In this document: positions 1-7,500 of the stretch, piece by piece
How the letters are laid out: every line of letters starts with the position of its first letter
Numbering within the stretch: the first letter of the stretch is position 1
Origin: Chloroflexota bacterium
Lineage (GTDB): Bacteria; Chloroflexota; Anaerolineae; Anaerolineales; Anaerolineaceae
Length of the DNA: 8,580 nucleotides
Direction: 5' to 3'
Assembly: GCA_023406965.1 (NCBI GenBank)
Contig: JAEXTI010000461.1
Coordinates: 1-8,580, forward strand
Notes under the pieces: model-generated
What the model was told of the DNA's origin: nothing
Database searches by the model: none
What the model saw: only the letters and a program-made list of their open reading frames with translations
Program-made: the position numbers and the translations under genes

Positions 1-818
1 CCCAGGATGTAACTACCCAGGCTGACAAAGAAGGGCGATTCCACGACCACCATCCAACCGGTAGGCCGGATGGGCGCCTGGCTGGCAACCACATCCACGT
101 TACGCCGGAGAATGATCAAGCGCGTGGCGTAGGCGTAACGCGAGTCGATCATGCCCCGGTCGCGCATATTTTGTTGCAAAGAAAAACGCTCGGGATCGGA
201 ATGCGCCAGCAAAGCTCCAGAAGCCGAAGTAATATAGGCCAGGCTGTTATCCAGGAGGATGGTATCGTCGGTGATGGCTGCTTGCAGCGCTTCCAGGCTT
301 AATTCGCCCACGACCCGATCACCATCGGGCAGGGATTGGATCATATAAACCGCCGGACGACCGGTGGTTAGCGAGTTGAACGGCTCGGTGAAAGCAGTTT
401 GCCCTGGCTCGGCGCGCACCTGAAAATAAGGCTGGCGCGACATATCCAAACCAATGTAGCGGGATTCGTATGGCTCTACCTGCACGATCCGGCCTTCTTC
501 ATCCAGGCGGTAGAAAAGGTCGAAATGCCGGTAGGCCTGGCGAATCTTTTGCAGGTAGATCTGGTTTTCAGCCGGGGTAGCTTCGGCAGAAATGTCTCCG
601 GCTGCGGCCAGAATCTGAGAGGCGGTAGAGAGATAATCTTCCACGCGCATCGCCAACGATTGCGCCTGCGCCGCCTGACGAGTGGTGAGGGCCTGCCAGA
701 CCAGGAATCCCGTCGCGCCAACCACAATCAACATGGCCGCCAGCACCGGAATCAACAAGCGTTGGACGAGCAGCGCTTCCACTATCTTGTCGAGCGGGCG
801 CGGGTAACCATTCCTCAT
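1..818 (-). CDS. Membrane-anchored dCache-domain sensor protein (C-terminal part beyond window)
   Basis: This is an open frame read from an ATG at 818-816 down to position 1 with no stop (272 complete codons), so only the N-terminal part is present. A short cytoplasmic start (residues 1-20, with R2, R7, K11) is followed by a transmembrane helix at about residues 21-41. A long extracytoplasmic region follows, with the typical double-Cache pattern: a LDEEGRIV strand pair, then YIGLDMSRQPYFQ, then GRPAVYMIQSLPDGDRVVGEL, and near the edge GWMVVVESPFF. The second transmembrane helix and the output domain (histidine kinase, diguanylate cyclase, HD-GYP or chemoreceptor) would lie to the left, so the output is unknown. 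The RQPYF segment lacks the RxW form of the amino-acid-binding dCache motif, so amino acid binding is not supported. The start codon overlaps the stop of the upstream binding-protein gene (ATGA, 818-815). A GGAAGG ribosome site lies 9 nt upstream (833-828) inside that gene. Confidence 0.85.
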   Translation of the reverse strand, partial: MRNGYPRPLDKIVEALLVQRLLIPVLAAMLIVVGATGFLVWQALTTRQAAQAQSLAMRVEDYLSTASQILAAAGDISAEATPAENQIYLQKIRQAYRHFDLFYRLDEEGRIVQVEPYESRYIGLDMSRQPYFQVRAEPGQTAFTEPFNSLTTGRPAVYMIQSLPDGDRVVGELSLEALQAAITDDTILLDNSLAYITSASGALLAHSDPERFSLQQNMRDRGMIDSRYAYATRLIILRRNVDVVASQAPIRPTGWMVVVESPFFVSLGSYIL

Positions 819-1957
819 GGCTGAGCGCCTTCCTCTGGCTGGTAGGATTCGACTGTCACCCAATGTCCATCTTCGACCCGCAGGAGATAATGCGGCCGGA
901 CCACATCTCCATATGCATCCAGGTGGAAGGCTCCGGCCGGGCCGTTCATCTCTCCCACCGCCAGCAAAGCCTGGGGTAAGCCTTCGCGCTTGCCGCCTGT
1001 TTTCTCCAGTGCCTCAGCCAAAAAGAAAACGGCTTCGTAACTCCGCAATGCCGCAAACGTTGGCTCGCGATTGAAATGCGTGCGGAATTCGAGCAGGAAA
1101 TTCTGGTACGCGGGTGACGTTTCATTTGGATTGAAGTCCACCACCGCCTCCAGGCCCTCCACCGCCCGGCCACCGTCACGGATGGTCGTATCACCCTGAC
1201 CCCAACGAGCGGTGAACAGTGGGGCGTCCCAATCGATCATACGGGCGTGCTGGCAAATGATACCGGTATCTTGCGTGCCGGCGATGATCAACAAAGCTTC
1301 GGCTCCGCTTTCGCGGATCGTTTCCAGCAGCGGGCGAAAATCGGGATTTTCACTCGATGAATACGAAAGCACGGCAGGTACCTGCCCGCCCAAAGCCGAA
1401 TATTTTTCGAGAAAAGCAGTCTCAACCGATTCTGTGTAAGAGACGTTGTCGTCATCAAGAAGAACCCCAACCGAGATAATCCCGCGCTCGATGATGTGTC
1501 TGGCCATCAAATTGGCCTCCAGGTCGGCGCCGGAAAACATGCGAAAAAACAAATCATCTTTGCCACTCAATTGGGTCGTTGCAGCCGTTGGGCTAACAAG
1601 GACCACTCCGCCAGGTTGGGTCACTTCCAGACCGGCCAGCGCGGCGGTAGAAGTCATATGACCGATGATCGCCACGACACTGGGGTCTTGAATCAACTCG
1701 CTGTCCGCTGCCTGGGCGCCTTGCGGGGTGCCCTCATCGTCTCTAATCACCAGATCGATATGAGCATCAAACGTCCCTTTCGATTCGTTAATCATTTCTA
1801 CCGCTAAAAGCGCGCCGTCTCGCCCGTCGATACCCATGAGCGCGTCCTTGCCAGACATACTGGCCACAAAACCAACGTTAACTGTTGGCTGCGCCAGGCA
1901 AGAGTTCAGGCTCATGACCATGAAAAGACAAAGCAGAATCGCGACAGAACGTTTCAT
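815..1957 (-). CDS. Leu/Ile/Val-type ABC substrate-binding lipoprotein (Peripla_BP_6 fold)
   Basis: The 380-residue protein has the length and order of the LivJ/LivK-type type-I periplasmic-binding family. It starts with a lipoprotein signal (K2, R3, a hydrophobic run, then L-N-S-C with the probable lipidated cysteine at 20), so it should be anchored on the outer face of the membrane. Family features are VGFVASMSGKDALMGIDGRDGA near residues 28-49 (shown here as one short stretch plus flank), the RDDEGTP strand end at 72-78, PSVVAIIGHMTST at 92-104, VSPTAATTQLS at 121-131, and a C-terminal AGAFHLDAYGDV near 341-352. The ligand cannot be read from the sequence; amino acids, amides and aromatic acids are all used by this family. 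A GTG at 1960-1958 directly precedes the ATG at 1957. ATG was chosen because it opens a normal signal peptide. No strong Shine-Dalgarno is visible. The gene is translationally coupled to the downstream Cache sensor, and no permease gene is visible. Confidence 0.9.
   Translation of the reverse strand: MKRSVAILLCLFMVMSLNSCLAQPTVNVGFVASMSGKDALMGIDGRDGALLAVEMINESKGTFDAHIDLVIRDDEGTPQGAQAADSELIQDPSVVAIIGHMTSTAALAGLEVTQPGGVVLVSPTAATTQLSGKDDLFFRMFSGADLEANLMARHIIERGIISVGVLLDDDNVSYTESVETAFLEKYSALGGQVPAVLSYSSSENPDFRPLLETIRESGAEALLIIAGTQDTGIICQHARMIDWDAPLFTARWGQGDTTIRDGGRAVEGLEAVVDFNPNETSPAYQNFLLEFRTHFNREPTFAALRSYEAVFFLAEALEKTGGKREGLPQALLAVGEMNGPAGAFHLDAYGDVVRPHYLLRVEDGHWVTVESYQPEEGAQP
828..833 (-). promoter_or_regulatory. 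Ribosome binding site for the Cache sensor gene
   Basis: Read on the minus strand this is GGAAGG, 9 nt before the ATG at 818-816. It sits inside the last codons of the binding-protein gene, so ribosomes ending that gene can restart on the sensor. It supports the ATG at 818 as the true start. Confidence 0.6.
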
Positions 1958-2067
1958 CACAACTTTTCGACCCAGTCCGTGTTACCAGTTAAACAAGTCT
2001 CGACAACTTCTCAGCCCGGGTCGAGGAAAGTATCTCCTCTGCCCGAGCAGTTATCATTTTTATCAGC
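1958..2067 (-). promoter_or_regulatory. Possible structured 5' leader of the binding-protein/sensor operon
   Basis: No gene is present between the two divergent starts (1958-2223). If transcription starts just after the weak minus-strand -10 at 2079-2074, the leader is about 110 nt and can fold in competing ways. Hairpin A pairs 2045-2035 with 2027-2017: nine Watson-Crick pairs, one G-U and one mismatch, with a 7-nt loop. Pairing B joins 2025-2020 (CTCGAC) with 2004-1999 (GTCGAG). Pairing C joins 2024-2018 (TCGACCC) with 1973-1967 (GGGTCGA), which lies 9 nt before the ATG. All three use the same central strand, so they exclude one another. The pairings are directly visible; a regulatory role is inference. 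Confidence 0.35.
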
Positions 2068-2073
2068 TTTCTA

Positions 2074-2079
2074 AGTATA
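2074..2079 (-). promoter_or_regulatory. Candidate -10 box for the minus-strand operon
   Basis: TATACT on the minus strand matches five of six consensus positions and lies in a locally AT-rich stretch. No convincing -35 hexamer is found 16-18 nt upstream, so this is a weak call; the operon may use an activator or another start point. Confidence 0.3.
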
Positions 2080-2164
2080 AACCAAAGCAACGCTGAAAGT
2101 ATGCTCAGTTCGGGTGCTCATTGGAAATCAACGTGGTGAAATCGCAAAGAGCCTGGGTCTTGCT

Positions 2165-2193
2165 TTGCACGATTTTGAAGTTAGGGTTATACT
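2165..2193 (+). promoter_or_regulatory. Sigma70-type promoter of the three-gene operon
   Basis: TTGCAC at 2165-2170 and TATACT at 2188-2193 are separated by exactly 17 nt. Transcription would start near 2200, leaving a leader of about 24 nt that contains the ribosome site. This position also rules out the in-frame GTG at 2197 as the translation start. Confidence 0.75.
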
Positions 2194-2205
2194 CCTGTGC
2201 GACAC

Positions 2206-2211
2206 GGAGGA
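2206..2211 (+). promoter_or_regulatory. Ribosome binding site deciding the start at 2224
   Basis: GGAGGA lies 12 nt before the ATG at 2224, slightly longer than usual spacing but a strong match. It lies downstream of the alternative GTG at 2197, so it can only serve the ATG. Confidence 0.65.
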
Positions 2212-2223
2212 CGCGAACACACA

Positions 2224-3147
2224 ATGAAGCGTGCTGTCAGTATCAGTATCGGATCATCCCGGCGAGATAAAGTAGCTGAAATTGAAATCATGGGGGAAAC
2301 AGTCCGCATCGAGCGGATTGGCACCAACGGTGATATGGAAAAAGCCGCCCGCCTGTACCAGAAATTGGACGGGACGGTGGACGCCTTTGGCGTGGGGGGC
2401 ACCGACCTGGGCATGCTGGTGGACGGGCGCTGGTACCCCATGCACTCGGTCCAATCGCTGGTACGTTTTGTGCGCAAAACGCCCGTCGTGGACGGAAACG
2501 GCCTCAAAGCCACCCTCGAACCCAAGATCAAGCGCGTGCTCACCGAAACGCTGGCGCACGCCATCCCAACCAAAACGGCCCTGGTGACCACGGCTGTGGA
2601 TCGTTGGGGGATGGCCCGCGCAGCGGTGGAAAGCGGTTTCCACGTGACCTTTGGCGATATGATCTACTCGTTGGGTATCCCTTTTCCGTTGCATTCGATA
2701 CGCAGCGTGAAGGTGATGGCGGCTGTGCTAATGCCTGTGGTATCGCGCCTGCCCTTCACCTGGGTCTACCCGGTGGGCGAATCACAGGGCAAGCGCAGCC
2801 CCAAGCACACCCGCTTTTTCACCGAGGCCAGCGTGGTCATGGGCGACTGCCATTATGTGTACCGCAACATGCCCGATGACATGCGCGGCAAGGTGGTAAT
2901 AACCAACACCACCACCCCCGAGGATACAGAAACCTTCCGGCAGTGCGGTGTGCGTTACCTGGTGACGACCACACCCGTGTTAGACGGCCGTTCGTTCGGC
3001 ACCAACATGATGGAAGCAGCTTTGCTGGCCGCGGCGGGACGCACCGAGCCGGTGGACTACGCCAATGCAAACGAATACTTGTCCTGGCTGGAACAAATCG
3101 TTTCCCAATTGAATATGGAACCGCAGGTGCAGGAGTTGAACGCATGA
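2224..3147 (+). CDS. Conserved protein of the family annotated 'quinate 5-dehydrogenase' (function unproven)
   Basis: This is a 307-residue soluble protein with no signal peptide or membrane segment. I recognise it as the bacterial family often labelled quinate 5-dehydrogenase, also found in anaerobic Firmicutes. I know of no biochemical proof for that name and would treat the activity as unknown. Landmarks shared with the family as I recall it are KRAVSISIGSSRRDK at the N-terminus, IERIGTNGDMEKA at 29-41, DAFGVGGTDLGML at 53-65, PVVDGNGLKATLE at 87-99, a possible nucleotide-binding-like segment TALVTTAVDRWGMARA at 118-132, VTFGDMIYSLGIPFPL at 141-156, and GRSFGTNMMEAALLA at 255-269. There is no clear GxGxxG dinucleotide loop, which argues for caution about a dehydrogenase role. 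It is the first gene of an operon, and its TGA overlaps the ATG of the next gene. Confidence 0.75.
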   Translation: MKRAVSISIGSSRRDKVAEIEIMGETVRIERIGTNGDMEKAARLYQKLDGTVDAFGVGGTDLGMLVDGRWYPMHSVQSLVRFVRKTPVVDGNGLKATLEPKIKRVLTETLAHAIPTKTALVTTAVDRWGMARAAVESGFHVTFGDMIYSLGIPFPLHSIRSVKVMAAVLMPVVSRLPFTWVYPVGESQGKRSPKHTRFFTEASVVMGDCHYVYRNMPDDMRGKVVITNTTTPEDTETFRQCGVRYLVTTTPVLDGRSFGTNMMEAALLAAAGRTEPVDYANANEYLSWLEQIVSQLNMEPQVQELNA

Positions 3148-3917
3148 ACGCAATCGTCATGGCTGGCGGAATGACTCAAAAAGACGAGCCGCTCTACGAG
3201 ATCAGCCGGGGTGGGTATAAATCGATGTTGCCGGTGGGTGAAAAACCAATGGTGCAATGGGTACTGGATGCGTTGAACGCGTCTTCTTCCATCGATAGCA
3301 TTTTCGTGATTGGCCTGCCCCCTTCCAACCCGCTGGAGAGCAACAAACCGCTGCACATGCTGGCCGACCAGGGCGACATGGTTGCGAACATCCAGGAAGG
3401 GGCGCGACAAATTCATGCCCTGCACCCCGACGAGATGTATGCCCTGGCGGTTTCCTCCGACATCCCGCTGATCACACCGGAAATGGTGGATTGGGTTGCG
3501 GGTCAGGTAACCAACCAGCCTGCCGACCTGTATTACAATGTCATCGAGCGCAAGGTGATGGAAGAGCGCTTCCCCACCTCGCGCAGAACCTACGTCAAAT
3601 TGAAGGGTGTGGAACTGTGCGGCGGCGACCTGAACGCCATCCGCATTGGGCTGGCCCTGGAAGACAACCCTTTCTGGCAGCGGCTGGTAGAGGCACGCAA
3701 GAGCCCTCTGCGGCAGGCAGCCCTGGTTGGTTATGATACGCTGTTCATGCTCCTGCTCAACCGCTTGTCGCTAAAGGAAGCCGAAGCAACCTTCGGACGC
3801 AAGCTGGGCATCACCGTTCGAGCACTGATGTGCCCGTATGCGGAAATCGGCATGGACGTGGACAAGCCTTTCCAGCTCGAGATTGCTGAGGAGGCCCTGA
3901 AGAACCGTGGGGGCTAG
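3144..3917 (+). CDS. MobA-like NTP transferase (nucleotidyltransferase family)
   Basis: The 257-residue protein has the GT-A-like fold pattern of sugar-phosphate and cofactor nucleotidyltransferases. It starts with NAIVMAGG (residues 2-9). The lysine-bearing KSMLPVGEKPMVQWVLDAL (26-44) matches the PK-x-L-x-x-x-GKPM segment. SSDIPLI (104-110) supplies the metal-binding aspartate D106, and the MDVDKP segment (237-242) supplies a likely second acidic site. Unusually, the loop between GG and the lysine is long and acidic (MTQKDEPLYEISRGGY) and lacks the usual GxGxR arginine. CGGDLN at 159-164 is another marked motif. The expected role is transfer of an NMP to a phosphorylated acceptor; the acceptor is unknown. 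The ATG is preceded by AGGAG 8 nt upstream and overlaps the previous stop by 4 nt. The end overlaps the next gene by 11 nt. Confidence 0.85.
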   Translation: MNAIVMAGGMTQKDEPLYEISRGGYKSMLPVGEKPMVQWVLDALNASSSIDSIFVIGLPPSNPLESNKPLHMLADQGDMVANIQEGARQIHALHPDEMYALAVSSDIPLITPEMVDWVAGQVTNQPADLYYNVIERKVMEERFPTSRRTYVKLKGVELCGGDLNAIRIGLALEDNPFWQRLVEARKSPLRQAALVGYDTLFMLLLNRLSLKEAEATFGRKLGITVRALMCPYAEIGMDVDKPFQLEIAEEALKNRGG

Positions 3918-4464
3918 CCGGCGTTGGGCTGCACTGCTGGAGCGGGACGCCGCCTGGACCAGCCGGCTGCAACTGGACCCGCAGCGGCGTTCGGGGTGGG
4001 CAACCGCGGCCTTCCTGGCCCATTCCGGCGACTCGTGGCTGTGGGCCGGCGGGTTGGCGCTGCTGTGGCTGTTCATCCAGGGCGAATGGCACGCCCGCGC
4101 GGCCCTGCTTTTTTTGGCGGTAGTGGTTCAAGCATTGACCATCTTTCCGGTCAAGCAGGCCATCCGGCGCGAACGTCCTCAGGGCGAATGGGGCAGCATC
4201 TACCGCAGCGTTGACCCGCATTCCTTCCCCTCGGGGCACGCCGCCCGCGCCACCCTGCTGGCAGTGATGGCGATTGGGTTGGGGCCGCTGTGGTTTGCGC
4301 TGGTGATGCTCATCTGGGCGCCGCTGGTGTCGCTGGCGCGGGTGACCACGGGGGTGCATTACGTATCAGACATCCTGGCTGGCACGCTCATCGGCGCGTT
4401 GATGGGCCTGGGGATGCTGGCCCTGCGCGAGCCGCTGATGACCTGGTTGCCGTTTCTGTTTTAG
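3907..4464 (+). CDS. PAP2-family membrane phosphatase
   Basis: The 185-residue integral membrane protein carries the complete three-part signature of the type-2 phosphatidic acid phosphatase superfamily. K83 to R90-P91 forms KX6RP, PSGH is at 108-111, and R145-X5-H151-X3-D155 forms the third motif (the usual SR is AR here). H111 and H151 are the expected catalytic histidines. Hydrophobic segments lie at about 44-57, 65-81, 115-140 and 156-173. The family dephosphorylates lipid phosphates or isoprenoid pyrophosphates at the membrane; the substrate is not readable. The start is a GTG at 3907, 11 nt inside the previous gene, with AGGAGG at 3889-3894 (12 nt spacing). No ATG is available before the first hydrophobic segment. 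As third gene of a tightly packed operon, it probably acts on a lipid or metabolite linked to the nucleotidyltransferase product. Confidence 0.9.
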   Translation: MGASRRWAALLERDAAWTSRLQLDPQRRSGWATAAFLAHSGDSWLWAGGLALLWLFIQGEWHARAALLFLAVVVQALTIFPVKQAIRRERPQGEWGSIYRSVDPHSFPSGHAARATLLAVMAIGLGPLWFALVMLIWAPLVSLARVTTGVHYVSDILAGTLIGALMGLGMLALREPLMTWLPFLF

Positions 4465-4483
4465 TTCAAAGCCCGAATTTGAA
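4465..4483 (+). terminator. Weak hairpin after the PAP2 gene, possible terminator
   Basis: Directly after the TAG, TTCAAA and TTTGAA form a 6-bp perfect stem with a 7-nt loop (gcccgaa), followed by a pyrimidine-rich stretch with only short T runs. The stem is AT-rich and weak, so intrinsic termination here is uncertain. Confidence 0.25.
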
Positions 4484-4493
4484 GCTCTTTCCC

Positions 4494-4549
4494 TTGGGTT
4501 GAGTACAACCTCTCACGTTATAATTGAAACATTCAGTTGAAGTGAGAGG
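4494..4549 (+). promoter_or_regulatory. Promoter of the M28 peptidase gene with nested inverted repeats
   Basis: A perfect TATAAT -10 lies at 4519-4524. The best -35 candidates, TTGGGT at 4494 (19-nt spacer) and TTGAGT at 4499 (14-nt spacer), are poorly spaced, which would fit an activated or repressed promoter. Two inverted repeats overlap it. GGTTG/CAACC (4497-4501 and 4506-4510, 4-nt centre) covers the -35 area. CCTCTCAC/GTGAGAGG (4509-4516 and 4542-4549, 25-nt centre) flanks the -10, its right arm being part of the ribosome site. With a start near 4531 the left arm would not be transcribed, so protein binding to DNA is more likely than an RNA hairpin. Confidence 0.5.
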
Positions 4550-4553
4550 GGAT

Positions 4554-7500
4554 ATGAATTTTTTTAGGGGCAGATTCTTAATTGCCATTTTGCTTTTTAG
4601 CGTAATTTCTCCGGTTCGCGATCTGGCGAACAAAACGTTCTACCGTCAAGATTTTGAATCCATTGACCTACAGGCGATCTCTCCCGACCCAAGTGTATTA
4701 GCGGTGGTCAATCAGGCGAATGCAGATACTCTCGAGCTATATACCCGACAATTGGCCGGTGTCGACCCGATCTGGATTGATGATGCCTGGTACTACGTTC
4801 CAAACCGGTATACCTACAGCCAGCAACCCATCGATAAAGTAACGCGGTACGTCGGTCAGCACCTACTCTCGCTAGGCCAAACGGTGGATTACCATATCTG
4901 GGATAACGTCAACAATCCAAACGTGATCGGCGAGATTGGGGGAACCACGCATCCCGAGAACATCTATATCATCGGCGGGCACCTGGATGGAGTCGGTGGT
5001 TCCGTTGCCGCCGATGACAATGGTAGCGGTGCTGCGGCGACTTTGATGATCGCCGACATCCTCTCCCAATATCAATGGGGGTGCACGCTTCGTTTTGTCT
5101 TTTGGACGGGCGAAGAGCAGTGGCTGCTAGGTAGCCGACCGTATGCACAGCGGTCAAATGCTTTGAACGAGAACATCCTTGGCTACATCAACCTGGATAT
5201 GATTGGATATAACAGTGAAGGATCCAGCTCTGGGGTAGATATCATCTATAACGAGAATATTGCACAAACATTGCTTGATGCAAACACTTTTGTGGAAACT
5301 GTAAATGCCTACCAGTTCCAAATCGAACCAGAAATCATGTCCGATCTTAGTGCCGACAGCGACCATTACTCCTTCTGGGAAAATGGCTTTCCGGCCATTC
5401 TTGTGATGGAAAACCAAGCCGATTGGAACCCGTATTATCACACCACTAATGACACAATCGATCATGTGGATTACAACTACCTGACCGAGATAACAAAAGC
5501 ATCTCTCGCGACTTTCCTGCACATGAACAACTGCCTGCTTTCCTCAACGGTCTTGTCCACCACAGGTTCAACCCTGACAGAAATTAGATTGGGATGGACA
5601 GACGGCTCAACGGATGAGAGTGATTTTCATGTCGAGCGCTCCCCTAATGGGATATCGGAGTGGGTAGAGATTGCTACCGCGGGGGCCAATGCAACTTCCT
5701 ATACCGATACGGGCCTTACTTGCGGTACGGTTGCGTATTATCGGATTCGTGCTCACTGGCACCCTGACAACCGATTCTCTAGTTATTCAAATATCGTCAA
5801 TGCAACAACATCCACTTGCTCACCACCAAATGCCCCTACCGGGCTTTCTGCTTCGGCCGCTTCCCAAACCCTGATTAACCTGAGTTGGATAGACAACTCG
5901 ACCGATGAAAGCGATTTCCACATCGAGCGCTCACCAGACGGCCTGAGCAACTGGACGGAAATCGCCACGGTTGGGGCGAACACCACCACCTTCAACAATT
6001 CCGGGTTGGCTTGCGGATCGGCGTTCTACTACCGGGTCCGCGCTCAGCGCCACAGTGACAACGCTTACTCCAGTTATTCCAACACCGAGCACGCAACCAC
6101 CGTCCTTTGCCCTCTCCAGGCCCCCAGCGGTCTGTCCGCCTCGGCCGATTCCCAAACCCTGATCAACCTGAGTTGGATAGACAACTCGACCGATGAAAGT
6201 GATTTCCACATCGAGCGCTCACCGGATGGTTTGAGTGACTGGACGGAAATCGCCACGGTTGGGGCGAACACCACCACCTTCAACAATTCCGGGTTGGCTT
6301 GTGGATCGGCGTTCTACTACCGGGTCCGCGCTCAGCGCCACAGTGACAACGCTTACTCCAGTTATTCCAACACCGAGCACGCGACCACCGTCCTTTGCCC
6401 TCTCCAGGCCCCCAGCGGGCTGTCCGCCTCGGCCGATTCCCAAACCTTGATCAACCTGAGTTGGATAGACAACTCGACCGATGAAAGCGATTTCCATATC
6501 GAGCGCTCGCCAGACGGCCTGAGCGACTGGATAGAAATCGCCACGGTCGGGGCGAACACCACCACCTTCAACAATTCCGGGTTGGCCTGTGGGTCGGCTT
6601 TCTACTACCGGGTCCGCACTCAGCGCCACAGCGACAACGCTTACTCCAGTTATTCCAACACCGCGCACGCGACCACCGTCCTTTGCCCACTCCAGGCCCC
6701 CAGTGGTCTATCCGCCTCTGCCCCTTCCCAAACCCTGATCAACCTGAGTTGGATAGACAACTCGACCGATGAAAGTGATTTCCATATCGAGCGCTCGCCA
6801 GACGGCCTGAGCGACTGGACAGAAATCGCCACGGTCGGGGCGAACACCACCACCTTCAACAATTCAGGACTCACTTGTGGATCGGCTTTCTACTACCGGG
6901 TCCGCGCGCAGCGCCATAGCGACAGCGATTACTCCAGTTATTCAAACATTGCAACGACATCGACTAAAGTCTGTCAACAACCGCTTGCATGCCCGTCGAA
7001 TTTGGTTGTGACTGAGATTTGGCCAACTGCTCTACAACTTACCTGGGTTGACAATTCTTCCGACGAGAGTGCATTCCGGGTCGAGCGATTCAATGGTGTC
7101 GCTTTCATTTGGGAAGAAGTCTCTGTGCTGCCAGAAAACTCGATCTCTTACCAAAACAGCGAATTCCTGGGTGAGGGGCAGATGTTCCGCGTACGAGCCT
7201 ATCGGGAAATAGACTATGTTTTTTCTGACTATAGCAACACTGTCACTTACGTTCCGGACCAGCACTTGGCCCCTTCGGCCCCAACTGAACTCGAATCCCA
7301 AGTGATTCTACCGGATCGGATCGAACTACATTGGACAGACAACGCGTCTGATGAGACTGCCTTCTATCTCGAACAATCATTGGATGGTGAAACCAATTGG
7401 ATACCCATCAAAATACTTGCCCCTAATACGACGACCACGCACGTAGAAGGTTTGCCTGGAGAGACTTACTATTTTCGAATCCGCGCATTTCGATCGCCTG

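Noticed and set aside
399..824. Plus-strand open frame of 141 codons
   Set aside because: It lies antisense to the Cache sensor, which has clear domain patterns, a transmembrane segment and an ATGA-coupled start. The plus-strand translation shows no recognisable family.
2017..2061. Hairpin plus later T-run on the plus strand as a terminator
   Set aside because: The T-run begins about 11 nt after the stem, and no plus-strand gene lies upstream to need termination. A role in the minus-strand leader is more likely.
2197..2223. Upstream in-frame GTG start for the 'quinate 5-dehydrogenase'-like gene
   Set aside because: It would sit at or before the predicted transcription start, upstream of the GGAGGA ribosome site. 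The family begins at the MKRAVS segment.
2254..2694. Minus-strand open frame inside the 'quinate 5-dehydrogenase'-like gene
   Set aside because: It is a shadow of a recognisable G+C-rich gene, and its translation has no family-like pattern or ribosome site.
3811..4359. Minus-strand open frame of 182 codons across the transferase/PAP2 junction
   Set aside because: It is antisense to a complete PAP2 signature, has a low-complexity R/P/Q/H-rich translation typical of shadow frames, and shows no supporting start signals.
4524..4553. Upstream in-frame TTG start for the M28 peptidase
   Set aside because: The TTG overlaps the TATAAT -10 box and would place extra charged residues before the signal peptide. 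The ATG at 4554 has its own ribosome site.
5783..6874. Series of similar minus-strand open frames of about 70-150 codons repeated through the fibronectin array
   Set aside because: They repeat only because the sense strand repeats every 288 nt. The sense frame has conserved fibronectin-III residues and mostly synonymous differences.
5820..6974. Could the regular repeats be a CRISPR array?
   Set aside because: The repeats are 288 nt, directly adjacent without spacers, and keep the reading frame as protein modules.
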